DNA from: Chloroflexota bacterium
Lineage (GTDB): Bacteria > Chloroflexota > Anaerolineae > Aggregatilineales > Phototrophicaceae
Length of the DNA: 64,000 nt
Direction: 5' to 3'
Assembly: GCA_028875185.1 (NCBI GenBank)
Contig: JAPPFH010000068.1
Coordinates: 1-64,000 of the forward strand
Part shown: positions 36,917 through 45,838 of the stretch, one piece after another
Numbering within the stretch: position 1 is the stretch's first letter
Layout of the letters: every line of letters begins with the position of its first letter
Notes under the pieces: generated by a model
Told to the model about the DNA's origin: nothing
What the model saw: only the letters and a program-made list of their open reading frames with translations
Database searches by the model: none
Translations under genes and position numbers: made by a program

Positions 36917-39436
36917 CTAGCCATCAGCAATCCCGAGGATGAGCACGCGGTCTTCGCTTGGCTCGGCGATGGCGAGCGCTCGTCCGTCGGGGCTGAAGGC
37001 GATGTCGGCGGGCGCGACATCGAGCGCGGCGGTGGGCGAATACGGGTTGAGCGCGTTGGCGAGGCGCAAGCGGGCGGCGCCATTCCGCGCAATGGACGCT
37101 AGGGCGAGAAGCGCTTCCGCATCGGGGATGACCTGGCGGCGAAAGGCGAAGCGCGGCAGCCTCATGCCAGCCTGATGGACAATGCGCCGATCTTCGCCGC
37201 TGTCGACATCGATCTGGTAGAGGCTGTCGCCACTGCTGTAGACAAAATCGCCGAGCGTCCGATCCGGCGACGCGACCACGCTGGCGGCGCCGCCCGCCGG
37301 ATGCAGAGCCTTTGAAAGCAGCAGCGCGCCATCATCAACGCGGTAAATCCATAAGCCAGCGCGCCTGTCGGCAATCGATTCGCCGGTGACCGCCAACAAC
37401 TGATAATCGGCGCTGAAGGCGAGCGCAGTCAGCGGGTATGGGAAGCTATAGTGCAGCCGGAGTTGATGTTGCCCGGGGCGCGCTGGATCGACTTCCCATA
37501 GCTTGAGAATTCCGGCGCGGCGGGCGAGCTTCAGCCCGTCGTCCCCGCTGGCGGCGGCCAGCATGTCGCCCGCGCGCGTCCAAGCTAAAGCGCGAATGGG
37601 ACCGTCCAGCTCGCGCAGCGCAAGCGCGTCAGCACTGGGCTGCTGGTTTCGCAAGTCGGCAATGAACACCGAGCCATCGGCGTCGCCAAGCGCCAGGAAG
37701 TTTGCATCCGGATGGTAGGCGACGGCTGTTGCGTGGCGTGATTCGCCGCTGGATGGCATCCGCTCCAGTTCCGGGTAGCTGTAACGCTCGACCGATCCGC
37801 TCCCGCTGACGACCGCCAGCGCCGAGCCGTTTGGCGACCAGGCAAGGGCTTGTGGCGACTCGATACTGAGCAGTTTTATCGTGTCGAGCTGCCGCGCGTT
37901 GGCGCTGTGGATGATGCGATTTGTCGGCCGCCGCGCCTGATCCGATGGCTTGCGGTGAATGAATCGGCGCCCGCCATGACCGGCTGGGTCGCCTGTGTCA
38001 AGCGGCTCCAGGTAGTAGAAATTGAAGTTGACATCGCTCTCGACGGTCCAACCGATGAGGCCGCCCGCCTCCACCTGCCACCAAATATGAGGCGGCTTGC
38101 AAGCCGGTCCATCGAGTACAGCATCCAGCACGGCGCGCGGCGGAATCTCGCCGATTTGCTCGGCGGCGATATCGGGGGCGGCGCGCAGGCGGCTGGCGAT
38201 TGAGCTGGACGCAATCCGCGCCCGGCGCTCGCCGATTTCAATGCGCGGTGGCAACAGGCCCGGATAATCCGGCGGGCAAAAGTGAATGATGCCGGAAGCG
38301 ACCGTCGCCGGGTCCAGAATGGGCAGCTGATCGCAGCGGCCCGATAGCTGCAACACTGCCCGATTGACCCAGCCGCCGCGATAGAAGAGCCAATCGGCGC
38401 TGCTGTTGCGGCCCAACGCTGGGAAGCTTTGTTCAGCGCTGATCCGCGTCACCTGGGCGCCGCCGGGCGCAGCCCGCACATTGGCGTATTCGGCGCGCGG
38501 GCGCAGGAAACAGCCGGTGGCGCCGCCGGGCGCCGGATTTGCCAGCGGGATATTGTAGCAAGCGCCCGATAGCCGCGCAGTCTCAGCCCGCAGCCAGCCG
38601 CTAGACAATTGATACCAATCGTTGGAAGCCGTCCGCCCGATGACCGGCTGCGCGTCAATGAGATCGCCGGCGATATCGGCGTCCTTGGCGCGCGCGGCAT
38701 AAATGGGTCCGGCGCCGCCGGCCAGGCAGTCATCCTCCGCGGCGCGCTTTTGCGGAGAACTGCCGCTCCCGTCGGCTGGGCAGCCGAGCGCAAAATCATC
38801 GCGGCTAATACCCCGTTCCGCCGGGCAAATGTCAACATGATCGGGCAGGCCATCGCCATCTTCGTCGCGCATCAGCGCGCAGCCGTGAGCTGCGGCCGCG
38901 CCCGCCTGATCCGGGCAATGATCGTGCCGGTCGCCGCTGCCATCGCCATCGCGATCGCCGCTGCTGGCAAAGGGGCAGCCCGCGCGCGCCATCGCCGGGA
39001 CGCCCGCGACATTGGGGCAGGCGTCGGCGCTGTCGACCAGCCCATCGCCATCGCTATCGCGGCGCGCGCGGCTGACGGGCATCGCGCCCGCGCCCAAATT
39101 GGGAAAGCGCTCATCGCAGGCTTGGATCAGCCGTCCGTCCGCCGACGCGTAGGCAGCGAAAGGCGCATTGTTGAGGGCGAAAACAAGACGGTATGCTTCA
39201 ATCGTCGTCGCCAAGGGCAGACCGTCAATCAGCGGGCAACCGAGCGCGGTCGTATTGACATTCGTCAACTGCGTGATCGTTGGCTCGGGCGCGGCGCTCA
39301 AGGCGTGCAGGGCGGCTTCCAGGCTGCGGCGGACGCGTTCAACAAGGTCGGCGGGCTGGCTTTGCGCGCGCCCAAGGCATAACAAGCAGAGCAGGCAGAT
39401 AAGAGCGGTACGCAAGGCGATACCTCGGCGACACAT
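36917..39436 (-). CDS. Large secreted protein: TSP3-like repeats, SH3-like domains, WD40 repeats
   Basis: 839 residues. A signal peptide (ALICLLCLLCLGRAQS) is followed by a Cys-containing N-domain, then calcium-binding thrombospondin type 3-like repeats (DSDGDGLVDSADACP, DRDGDGSGDRHDHCP, DEDGDGLPDHVDICP; about 127-220). Several bacterial SH3-like units come next (about 260-500: ANVRAAPGG, LRAAPDIAAEQIGEIP), then a WD40-type propeller (about 520-838: ALAWSPNGSALAVVSGSGSVERYS). All parts suggest an extracellular scaffold rather than an enzyme. This combination is not one I know. Confidence 0.8.
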   Translation of the reverse strand: MCRRGIALRTALICLLCLLCLGRAQSQPADLVERVRRSLEAALHALSAAPEPTITQLTNVNTTALGCPLIDGLPLATTIEAYRLVFALNNAPFAAYASADGRLIQACDERFPNLGAGAMPVSRARRDSDGDGLVDSADACPNVAGVPAMARAGCPFASSGDRDGDGSGDRHDHCPDQAGAAAAHGCALMRDEDGDGLPDHVDICPAERGISRDDFALGCPADGSGSSPQKRAAEDDCLAGGAGPIYAARAKDADIAGDLIDAQPVIGRTASNDWYQLSSGWLRAETARLSGACYNIPLANPAPGGATGCFLRPRAEYANVRAAPGGAQVTRISAEQSFPALGRNSSADWLFYRGGWVNRAVLQLSGRCDQLPILDPATVASGIIHFCPPDYPGLLPPRIEIGERRARIASSSIASRLRAAPDIAAEQIGEIPPRAVLDAVLDGPACKPPHIWWQVEAGGLIGWTVESDVNFNFYYLEPLDTGDPAGHGGRRFIHRKPSDQARRPTNRIIHSANARQLDTIKLLSIESPQALAWSPNGSALAVVSGSGSVERYSYPELERMPSSGESRHATAVAYHPDANFLALGDADGSVFIADLRNQQPSADALALRELDGPIRALAWTRAGDMLAAASGDDGLKLARRAGILKLWEVDPARPGQHQLRLHYSFPYPLTALAFSADYQLLAVTGESIADRRAGLWIYRVDDGALLLSKALHPAGGAASVVASPDRTLGDFVYSSGDSLYQIDVDSGEDRRIVHQAGMRLPRFAFRRQVIPDAEALLALASIARNGAARLRLANALNPYSPTAALDVAPADIAFSPDGRALAIAEPSEDRVLILGIADG

Positions 39437-39601
39437 GCGAGAACGATAACCATTTTAACAGATGCAATAATACACGCATTGAAGGCGGCGTCGAGGGATC
39501 GTCGGCTAAAACTACCCTGTGTCATCTCTAGTCAAATATGGTAGATTAGAGGCTTATGCCGTTGCGCTTCGGCCGGCGGCGCTCAACGAGCGGGACAAGC
39601 C

Positions 39602-40726
39602 ATGCCGCGACTCTCGGAATTCTACCGGCTGGGCAATTACATCGACACCTTCGCCTTGGGTCATTATGCGCGCGTACTGGATGCGGTGGACTTGCGCAGC
39701 GGCAGCAGCATCGCCTTCAAGGTGATGCGGCCTGAACATCTCGACGCCGACGGCGATATGCGCTGGGAGTACCGCGCCTTCGGCAACGAAGCCGATATCC
39801 TGGCGCGCCTCTGGCACAGCCCCAATATCGTCAAGCTCTACGATTGCGGCTTCATCTCCGATGGTGAAGAAGCGCCGCGCGCTGGCGATATCACCTCCTT
39901 TCAGGGCGATATCCGTGGCTTCAGCGACAGCCTGGCGCGTTTCGCCGCCGCCGGCTGGCGGCCCTACCTGGCGCTGGAAAACCTACCGCGCTATCACAGC
40001 CTCTTCTATCTGATGAAGCCGAACCGACCCGACAGACGCTGGCGCCTTCCCAGCGAAGAAGGCTTGGCTTTGGCGCTGCAATTCAGCGAGCTGCTGGCGC
40101 TGGCGCATGCCAATTCAATCGTCTACCTTGATCACAAACTTGAGCACGTCTATTGGGACGGCATCAACCTCAAAGTGATCGACTTCAACAGCTCGCGCAT
40201 GCTGGAAGACGAGCGCATGCAGGCGCCGCAGCAATATATGAAAGATGTGCATAATATGTGCGTCGGCGTGCTCTACACCATATTCACCGGCATGTCGCCG
40301 CAGAAGACCTCGCTGCGCCCCCAGCCCAGCAGCCGCGACGCGGTCGAACGGCGCTATACCGATATCGACTCGCTGGATTTCAGCATGGAGCCAAGCCTCA
40401 GCGATGGCATCACCGAGCTGCTGCAGCGCGGGGCGGGCGAGCAGATCGAAACGGCGCGCGAGTTCGTCAATGGCTTGCAGCGCGCCGCTACCGAGCTTGG
40501 CTGGCAATTCCCCGATTATTACACAAGCTCCGCCAGCGCCGATGCTCGGGTGCAGATGCGCACGGGTTTAAGCAAGCTGCGCGAGGGCCACGAGAACATC
40601 CGCGACGCGCGCGATCTCTTCCGCGAGGCGCTGATCCAGGATGGAATCAGCCGCGATATGGAAGAAGAACTGCGGCGGCTGGTGGTCGCGCTGAACGAGA
40701 TGCTGAATCACCGGGTTGTGCCTTAG
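39602..40726 (+). CDS. Divergent Ser/Thr protein kinase-like protein
   Basis: 374 residues. The bilobal kinase fold is seen in IAFKVMRPE (Lys40), NEADIL (Glu63), YLDHKLEH (Asp177, Lys179) and VIDFNSS (Asp194). The HRD motif reads YLD, the loop Asn is His182, and DFG is DFN, so it is catalytically divergent, either a weak kinase or pseudokinase. A helical C-terminus (about 290-374) follows. No membrane segment. It ends 12 bases before an MmeI-like gene, suggesting one operon. Confidence 0.8.
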   Translation: MPRLSEFYRLGNYIDTFALGHYARVLDAVDLRSGSSIAFKVMRPEHLDADGDMRWEYRAFGNEADILARLWHSPNIVKLYDCGFISDGEEAPRAGDITSFQGDIRGFSDSLARFAAAGWRPYLALENLPRYHSLFYLMKPNRPDRRWRLPSEEGLALALQFSELLALAHANSIVYLDHKLEHVYWDGINLKVIDFNSSRMLEDERMQAPQQYMKDVHNMCVGVLYTIFTGMSPQKTSLRPQPSSRDAVERRYTDIDSLDFSMEPSLSDGITELLQRGAGEQIETAREFVNGLQRAATELGWQFPDYYTSSASADARVQMRTGLSKLREGHENIRDARDLFREALIQDGISRDMEEELRRLVVALNEMLNHRVVP

Positions 40727-40738
40727 GTCTCCGATCGC

Positions 40739-43678
40739 ATGACGCCCCAAGAATTCGTCAATAAATGGGCCGATTCCAATCTTGGCGAAAAGCAAATCGC
40801 CCAAGCTCACTTTCTCGATGTCTGCCGCTTAGTGGGCGTCGATATGCCCGGCGGCATAGGCATGACGCATAGGGGCGAGACCTTCGTCTTCGAGCAATCG
40901 CTCAAAGGGACAACCGGTCACGGCTTTGCCGATGTCTATTACGAAAACCATTTCGCTATCGAATATAAGTCGCCGGACAAATATAAGAACCTAATTGCCG
41001 CATACGAGCAATTGCAACGATACCGCGAAAACCTGAAGAATCCGCCGCTATTGGTCGTCACCGATATCAACCATTGGGAAATTCATACCAATTTTCCCAA
41101 TACCGAGAAGCGCGTCTATCGCTTCAGCCATCGTGAAATCTCCCGCAATAACGAAGTTATGGGCTGGCTGCGCGCCATGTTTCACGCGCCCGAACGCCTG
41201 CACCCGGGGCGCAACACCGCGCAAGTCACAGAAGAGGCGGCCGACGCCTTTCAACTGATCGCCGACAATATGAGCGACTGGAATGCCGAGCCAACCCGCA
41301 TCGCTTACTTCCTGACCAAACTCGTTTTCTGCCTTTTCGCCGAAGATGTCGGCTTGCTGCCCGCCATGCCCGGCGACGCGCAGGGCATCTTCAGCACCAT
41401 TATTGAGCACTCGCGCGGCAAGCCCGGCGCCTTCAAACAGTATGTGCGCAACCTCTTTGTTGCCATGAACGAAGGCGGAAACATGTTCATGCGCGACATC
41501 CCTTACTTCAACGGCGCGCTCTTCAAAGTCGTCACCGTAGAAACCCTTCAGGTAAACGCGATAGAGGAATTGGCGAAAGCGGCGAAGCTGAATTGGGAAG
41601 CGATTGAACCGTCCGTATTCGGCACGCTCTTCGAGCGCAGCCTAGACCCGAACAAACGCAGTCAGCGCGGCGCCCACTACACCTCGCGCGAAGATATCCT
41701 GCTCATCGTCGAACCGGTCCTGATGAAGCCTCTGCGTTATGCCTGGGATACGGTTCAATTGGAAGCAGCGCCCATCCGCGGACGCTACGACAGCGCGGGA
41801 ACGGGCCGCGCCAAAACCAATGCCCGCAATCAACTGCTGAAACTGCGCGATGGCATCTTGCGGCGCATCCGCGAAACCACCGTGCTCGACCCCGCCTGCG
41901 GCAGCGGCAACTTCCTCTATATCGCCCTGCAATCCCTGATGGACCTGGAAAAGGAAGTCATCCATCATCCGCTTTGGGCGGGCTTGCAAATGGCGACGCG
42001 GGAAGTGCACCCGCGCCAGATGTACGGCATCGAAATCGACCCCATCGCCCACGCTCTCGCCAGCATCGTCGTGTGGATCGGCTACATTCAGTGGCGCGTC
42101 AACAACGGCTACGGTCAAGAATTCGCCGAGCCGATTTTGGAAGAGTTGGAAGATAACATCGTCTGCAAGGATGCGATACTTCCCCCCATCCCCCGGCCCC
42201 TTCCCCCACAGGGGAGGGAAGGGGAGCTTGATTCTGCCGAGCTCGCCAAAGGCGACGAAAGCCCCTCTCTCCATGTGGGGGAGGGGTTTGGGGCGGGGGG
42301 CGTCGACTGGCCTGCCGTAGACGTAATCGTCGGTAATCCGCCTTTCTTGGGCGGCAAGAAGCAAAGACGTGAACTTGGCGATGGATACATCGAGCGGCTC
42401 TTTGCGCATTATCCGCAGATTCATGGCGAAGCCGACTTATCAACATATTGGTTTGAGAAATCTCGACAGCAGGTCGAAAACGGACTGGTTAAACGCGCAG
42501 GGCTGTTGAGTACAAACAGCATTCGCGGAGTACGAAGTCGAGCAGTCCTAAACAGAATTAAAGAGACGGGCGACATCTTTATGGCATGGTCAGACAGAGA
42601 ATGGATTTTGGATGGCGCTGCGGTGCGCGTGTCGATGATCGGTTTTGACGACGGCGCCGAGTCTGCGAAGACGCTAGATGGCGTAGTCGTTAATGAGATT
42701 AATCCAGACCTAACCGGAACGGACTATATTTCAGCAGCGCTTCGCTTGGAAGAAAACAGAGATCTCTCATTTATGGGTCTATCGCCAACTGGCAACTTCT
42801 CCATTGACGAAAACCTCGCGCAAGAGATGTTGGCGGCAGACGAGCAAAATGCGGAGGCGCTGCGTCGTTACATCAGCGGCAAAGACATAACTGCCCGAGA
42901 TCGATTGAATTGGATTGTTGATTTTTCCGAGTTGGATTTGCGCCAAGCTGAGCAGTATCAAATTCCGCTGCGCCATCTGCTGGATCACGTAAAACCTTAC
43001 CGTGACAATCACCGCAACAAGAAGCTTCAAGAATACTGGTGGCAATTCGAGGCTACTCGATCAGGCATGATAAGTGCGCTAGGCTCGGTAACGCGACAGT
43101 TGATGACATCGCTAACGGCAAAGCACAGATTCTTCGTTTGGTATCCGAGCGAGGTACGCGCCGCTAATACAGTAGTCGCCATTGCCAGGGACGACGACTA
43201 TATGTTCGGCATGCTGCATTCGAGCATTCACGTTGCATGGGCGTTGAGGAAGGGAGCGACACTAGAAGACCGACCGCGTTACAACAACTCCACCACCTTC
43301 GAGACTTTCCCCTTCCCTTGGTCGCCGGGCCACGAAGCAACTTCGCACCCCGCTCACCGCCGCATCAGCGCCGCCGCCAAGCAGTTGCACGAAGAGCGCG
43401 ATACCTGGCTCAATCCCCAAGGCTTGGGTGAAAAGCATCTCAAAGACCGCACCCTGACCAATCTCTACAACGCCCTGGCCGTCTTCCGCGGACGCGACGG
43501 CATGAAAACCAAAGAAGCCGCCGCCGACTTCGCCCCCCGCCTCGACCAACTCCACCTCGAACTCGACCGCGCTGTCTGCGATGCCTACGGCTGGGAGGTG
43601 GCGATTCTGGATGATGAGGAAGAAATTCTGCGGCGGCTGCTGGCGCTCAATTTGGAGCGAGCGTCTCAGCCCGAATGA
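40739..43678 (+). CDS. MmeI-like fused restriction endonuclease/N6-adenine methyltransferase
   Basis: 979 residues. N-terminal nuclease motif D65-x9-E75-Y-K77 (GFADVYYENHFAIEYK) matches the D-x9-E-x-K motif of MmeI-type enzymes. A helical spacer precedes the methyltransferase with motif I DPACGSGNFL (from 384) and motif IV NPPF (533-536). The rest should be the target-recognition domain and a helical C-terminus. One polypeptide would cut and methylate the same site. Residues about 482-520 are encoded by an in-frame family B repeat core. The 3' end overlaps a convergent gene by 13 bases. Confidence 0.88.
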   Translation: MTPQEFVNKWADSNLGEKQIAQAHFLDVCRLVGVDMPGGIGMTHRGETFVFEQSLKGTTGHGFADVYYENHFAIEYKSPDKYKNLIAAYEQLQRYRENLKNPPLLVVTDINHWEIHTNFPNTEKRVYRFSHREISRNNEVMGWLRAMFHAPERLHPGRNTAQVTEEAADAFQLIADNMSDWNAEPTRIAYFLTKLVFCLFAEDVGLLPAMPGDAQGIFSTIIEHSRGKPGAFKQYVRNLFVAMNEGGNMFMRDIPYFNGALFKVVTVETLQVNAIEELAKAAKLNWEAIEPSVFGTLFERSLDPNKRSQRGAHYTSREDILLIVEPVLMKPLRYAWDTVQLEAAPIRGRYDSAGTGRAKTNARNQLLKLRDGILRRIRETTVLDPACGSGNFLYIALQSLMDLEKEVIHHPLWAGLQMATREVHPRQMYGIEIDPIAHALASIVVWIGYIQWRVNNGYGQEFAEPILEELEDNIVCKDAILPPIPRPLPPQGREGELDSAELAKGDESPSLHVGEGFGAGGVDWPAVDVIVGNPPFLGGKKQRRELGDGYIERLFAHYPQIHGEADLSTYWFEKSRQQVENGLVKRAGLLSTNSIRGVRSRAVLNRIKETGDIFMAWSDREWILDGAAVRVSMIGFDDGAESAKTLDGVVVNEINPDLTGTDYISAALRLEENRDLSFMGLSPTGNFSIDENLAQEMLAADEQNAEALRRYISGKDITARDRLNWIVDFSELDLRQAEQYQIPLRHLLDHVKPYRDNHRNKKLQEYWWQFEATRSGMISALGSVTRQLMTSLTAKHRFFVWYPSEVRAANTVVAIARDDDYMFGMLHSSIHVAWALRKGATLEDRPRYNNSTTFETFPFPWSPGHEATSHPAHRRISAAAKQLHEERDTWLNPQGLGEKHLKDRTLTNLYNALAVFRGRDGMKTKEAAADFAPRLDQLHLELDRAVCDAYGWEVAILDDEEEILRRLLALNLERASQPE
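42184..42300. repeat. Family B core inside the MmeI-like gene
   Basis: 117 bp, exactly 39 codons, with the C-rich arm CCCCCATCCCCCGGCCCC and the G-rich arm TGGGGGAGGGG as in 16446-16614, but without the GTGGTGAAT ends. It encodes a Pro/Gly/Glu-rich linker and keeps the frame open. Confidence 0.8.
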
Positions 43679-43896
43679 TTGCTGCGGTCGCGCTTCTCGA
43701 TGGTGACGCCCAAGTGCTCGGCAATGGCGAGCGCTATCGCGCGGTTTTCCCGCAGCACGGCGTTGGATTCTCGCGCGATTTGAATGATCCGGTCCATCTG
43801 AGCAATCGTCCGATCCATCGACCCTGTCACGGGGTCAGAGTGCGGGTCCTTGTCGCATACCGCGCCTTCGCTGCCAATGTTGTCCGTCACTGTCAT
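43666..43896 (-). CDS. Small helical protein, paralogue of upstream gene
   Basis: 76 residues. Its C-terminus (ENRAIALAIAEHLGVTIEK) matches that of the gene just upstream (ENRIILLSLATSMGLTIEK). It is mostly helical, with no known domain. It begins 19 bases after the upstream stop and overlaps the end of the convergent MmeI-like gene by 13 bases. A small oligomerising protein is inferred. Confidence 0.6.
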   Translation of the reverse strand: MTVTDNIGSEGAVCDKDPHSDPVTGSMDRTIAQMDRIIQIARESNAVLRENRAIALAIAEHLGVTIEKRDRSNHSG

Positions 43897-43915
43897 TTTG
43901 CCGCTTGCCTTCCGC

Positions 43916-44296
43916 TCAATCGTCGCCGCCCGGCTTCTCGATGGTGAGGCCCATGCTGGTGGCGAGGCTCAACAGGATGATGCGGTTTTCGTGTATTGCG
44001 GCGCTGTTTTCCAACGTGACCCTCTCTATCGAATCCAGTCGGTCTGTATTTCGCTTTAGATCGTTCGCCATTTCATTCTGCCGGTCTTCCATTCGCTTCT
44101 GCCGGTCTTCCATCTGCTTCTGCCGGTTTCCAATGCTGTCCAGCCGATCCCGATTTTCGGCGGCAATGTCGCGAGTTTCGTTCAGCGTCTTCAAATAGCT
44201 GTCAAGGTGATCCAGAATATTTGCCTGTGTCGTTCGCAGCGTCTCAATGTCGCTTTCTACGCGATTCTGCCTCGTCTCGGTCGTGTCCAGTACCAT
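43916..44296 (-). CDS. Coiled-coil protein, paralogue of downstream gene
   Basis: 126 residues from ATG 44296 (ATG 44338 also in frame). It is almost wholly heptad-like coiled coil (NRQKQMEDRQKRMEDRQNEM repeats), ending with the segment shared with its neighbour. It has no catalytic or membrane part. It may oligomerise and act as a scaffold or antitoxin-like partner. Convergent to the kinase/MmeI operon. Confidence 0.65.
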   Translation of the reverse strand: MVLDTTETRQNRVESDIETLRTTQANILDHLDSYLKTLNETRDIAAENRDRLDSIGNRQKQMEDRQKRMEDRQNEMANDLKRNTDRLDSIERVTLENSAAIHENRIILLSLATSMGLTIEKPGGDD

Positions 44297-44362
44297 GTCC
44301 GCTGCTCCATAGCTTGCCAGCAGTATACGCGCGGTCAACCCAATTTGTCAAATCGTCCGCGT

Positions 44363-44986
44363 CTAGCGCGCCTGCTTGGCGAAGTAGCGCGCCTCGGCTT
44401 CGACGAAATCGACCGTCCCGGCGATGCTCGGATTCGGCGCCGTATTCGGTGGCATTACATGAACACGCGCCGAAATCAAACGGGGCTCGCCATGCAATTC
44501 AACGGTAGCCAGGCCAATCATCCCGGCGCCGATGGCTTCGAGAAAGAGCGCGTTGCCATCGATGCGCGAGCTTTCCGCCGGCGTCATGACAACTTGCAGA
44601 CGCGCCGCTTCGTCTCGCGGACGCAGCGTGAAGCGGATAGCGTGACTGCTGAACGGCGCTGTTTGGTAAAGCCAATCTCGCCCCTCGTCAACCAGCGCCA
44701 GCGTCACTTGTTCCGCCAGCTTGTCGCGGTTATCGCGGTCAAGCGCGCCCGCGACATTCGCCGCGTGATAACCCATGCCATCGAGAACGGTCAGGGTCGA
44801 GCGGCCACCGGTCTCGCGGCAATGCCAGACGCCCTCGGCGCAGGACCTGCCCAGATCAAGCAGCAGGGCAGGGCTCCCCGCCGGCGGACGCAGCCGCTGT
44901 GTGAAGGTGTATAGGCGGGGAAGCAGCGCCAGATCGCCGGCGATATCGGCTGTGTAGAGCAGGGTGAGGCTCAGCGGTTTACCCAT
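44363..44986 (-). CDS. Hypothetical protein with faint 5'-nucleotidase/metallophosphatase resemblance
   Basis: 207 residues from ATG 44986, overlapping the crotonase 3' end by 16 bases. The opening LTLLYTADIAGDLALLPRLYTFTQRLR recalls the first strand and loop of UshA-type phosphoesterases (usually NDxHG), and DGMGYHAANVAG a later one, but metal ligands are missing. It could be a degenerate family member or unrelated. A longer frame to 45400 is an antisense-like shadow of the crotonase and is rejected. Confidence 0.55.
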   Translation of the reverse strand: MGKPLSLTLLYTADIAGDLALLPRLYTFTQRLRPPAGSPALLLDLGRSCAEGVWHCRETGGRSTLTVLDGMGYHAANVAGALDRDNRDKLAEQVTLALVDEGRDWLYQTAPFSSHAIRFTLRPRDEAARLQVVMTPAESSRIDGNALFLEAIGAGMIGLATVELHGEPRLISARVHVMPPNTAPNPSIAGTVDFVEAEARYFAKQAR

Positions 44987-45747
44987 TCCGCCCGCCGTTT
45001 TTCGATGAAGGCGCGCATGCCTTCGCCCTTGTCCTCCGAGCCGAAAGCGATCAGGAAGTTGCGCCGTTCGTAGGCTAAGCCCTCTTCCAGCGTCATCTCG
45101 TAGGCTTTGTTCACCGCGTCTTTGGTCAGACGGCTGGCGACCTGCGAGCGGCGCGCGGCTTTCCGGGCGATATCGATGGCGACATCCATGTATTCGTCCA
45201 GCGGCGCCAGGCGATTGACCAAGCCGCGCTGCAACGCTTCGCGGGCGCCCAGCTTGCGGTCGGTCAGCATAATCTCCATCGCCAGCGCCTTGCCAACCGC
45301 GCGCGTCAGGCGTTGGGTGCCGCCGGCGCCGGGGATGATGCCCAGGTTGATCTCCGGCTGACCGAAGACAGCCGTCTCCGAAGCGACGATCATATCGCAA
45401 GCCATCGCAATCTCGCAGCCGCCGCCCAGCGCGTAACCCGATACGGCAGCGATCAGCGGCTTGCTCAGCTTCTCTATTTCGAAGCGCTCAATCAGCGAGA
45501 CGGTGGTCAGCATGTCGATCGCGGTCATGCCGTCCATCTCTTTGATATCGGCGCCGGCGGCGAAGGCTTTGTCGTTCCCGGTCAGGATCAGCGCGCCAAT
45601 CGTCGGGTCGCGGTCAAAGGCGAGCATGGCGTCGTTCACCTCGTCCATCATCGGCGAATTCAGGGCGTTCAGCGCTTTCGGACGATTGAATTGCACGCGC
45701 CCGACGCCTTCCGCCGGCCCGTCGACGAGGATATGTTCGTAGCTCAT
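44971..45747 (-). CDS. Enoyl-CoA hydratase/isomerase (crotonase)
   Basis: 258 residues from ATG 45747, with GGGAG seven bases upstream. The oxyanion-hole segments are AFAAGADIKEM and SGYALGGGCEIAMACD; the catalytic Glu pair is seen in FGQPEINLGIIPGAGGTQRL. It hydrates trans-2-enoyl-CoA in fatty-acid or related oxidation. Sequence and length fit short-chain enoyl-CoA hydratase. The following overlapping gene is unrelated by sequence. Confidence 0.93.
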   Translation of the reverse strand: MSYEHILVDGPAEGVGRVQFNRPKALNALNSPMMDEVNDAMLAFDRDPTIGALILTGNDKAFAAGADIKEMDGMTAIDMLTTVSLIERFEIEKLSKPLIAAVSGYALGGGCEIAMACDMIVASETAVFGQPEINLGIIPGAGGTQRLTRAVGKALAMEIMLTDRKLGAREALQRGLVNRLAPLDEYMDVAIDIARKAARRSQVASRLTKDAVNKAYEMTLEEGLAYERRNFLIAFGSEDKGEGMRAFIEKRRAEWVNR

Positions 45748-45838
45748 TGGGGCTCCCTTCATTTGTCGCGGTCAAGCTGCGCTGAATGGTAGCATACACC
45801 CGCGCGCAAAGCGAAGCGATGCGTCGCCAGAGCGCCGC

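Noticed and set aside
40739..43678. PglX of a BREX system
   Set aside because: An N-terminal D-x9-E-x-K nuclease motif and MmeI-type order fit MmeI-like enzymes better, and no pglZ or brxC-like gene is present.
44987..45400. N-terminal extension of the 44363-44986 gene
   Set aside because: It would run through the crotonase gene in another frame with low-complexity Arg/Gly sequence and no family match.
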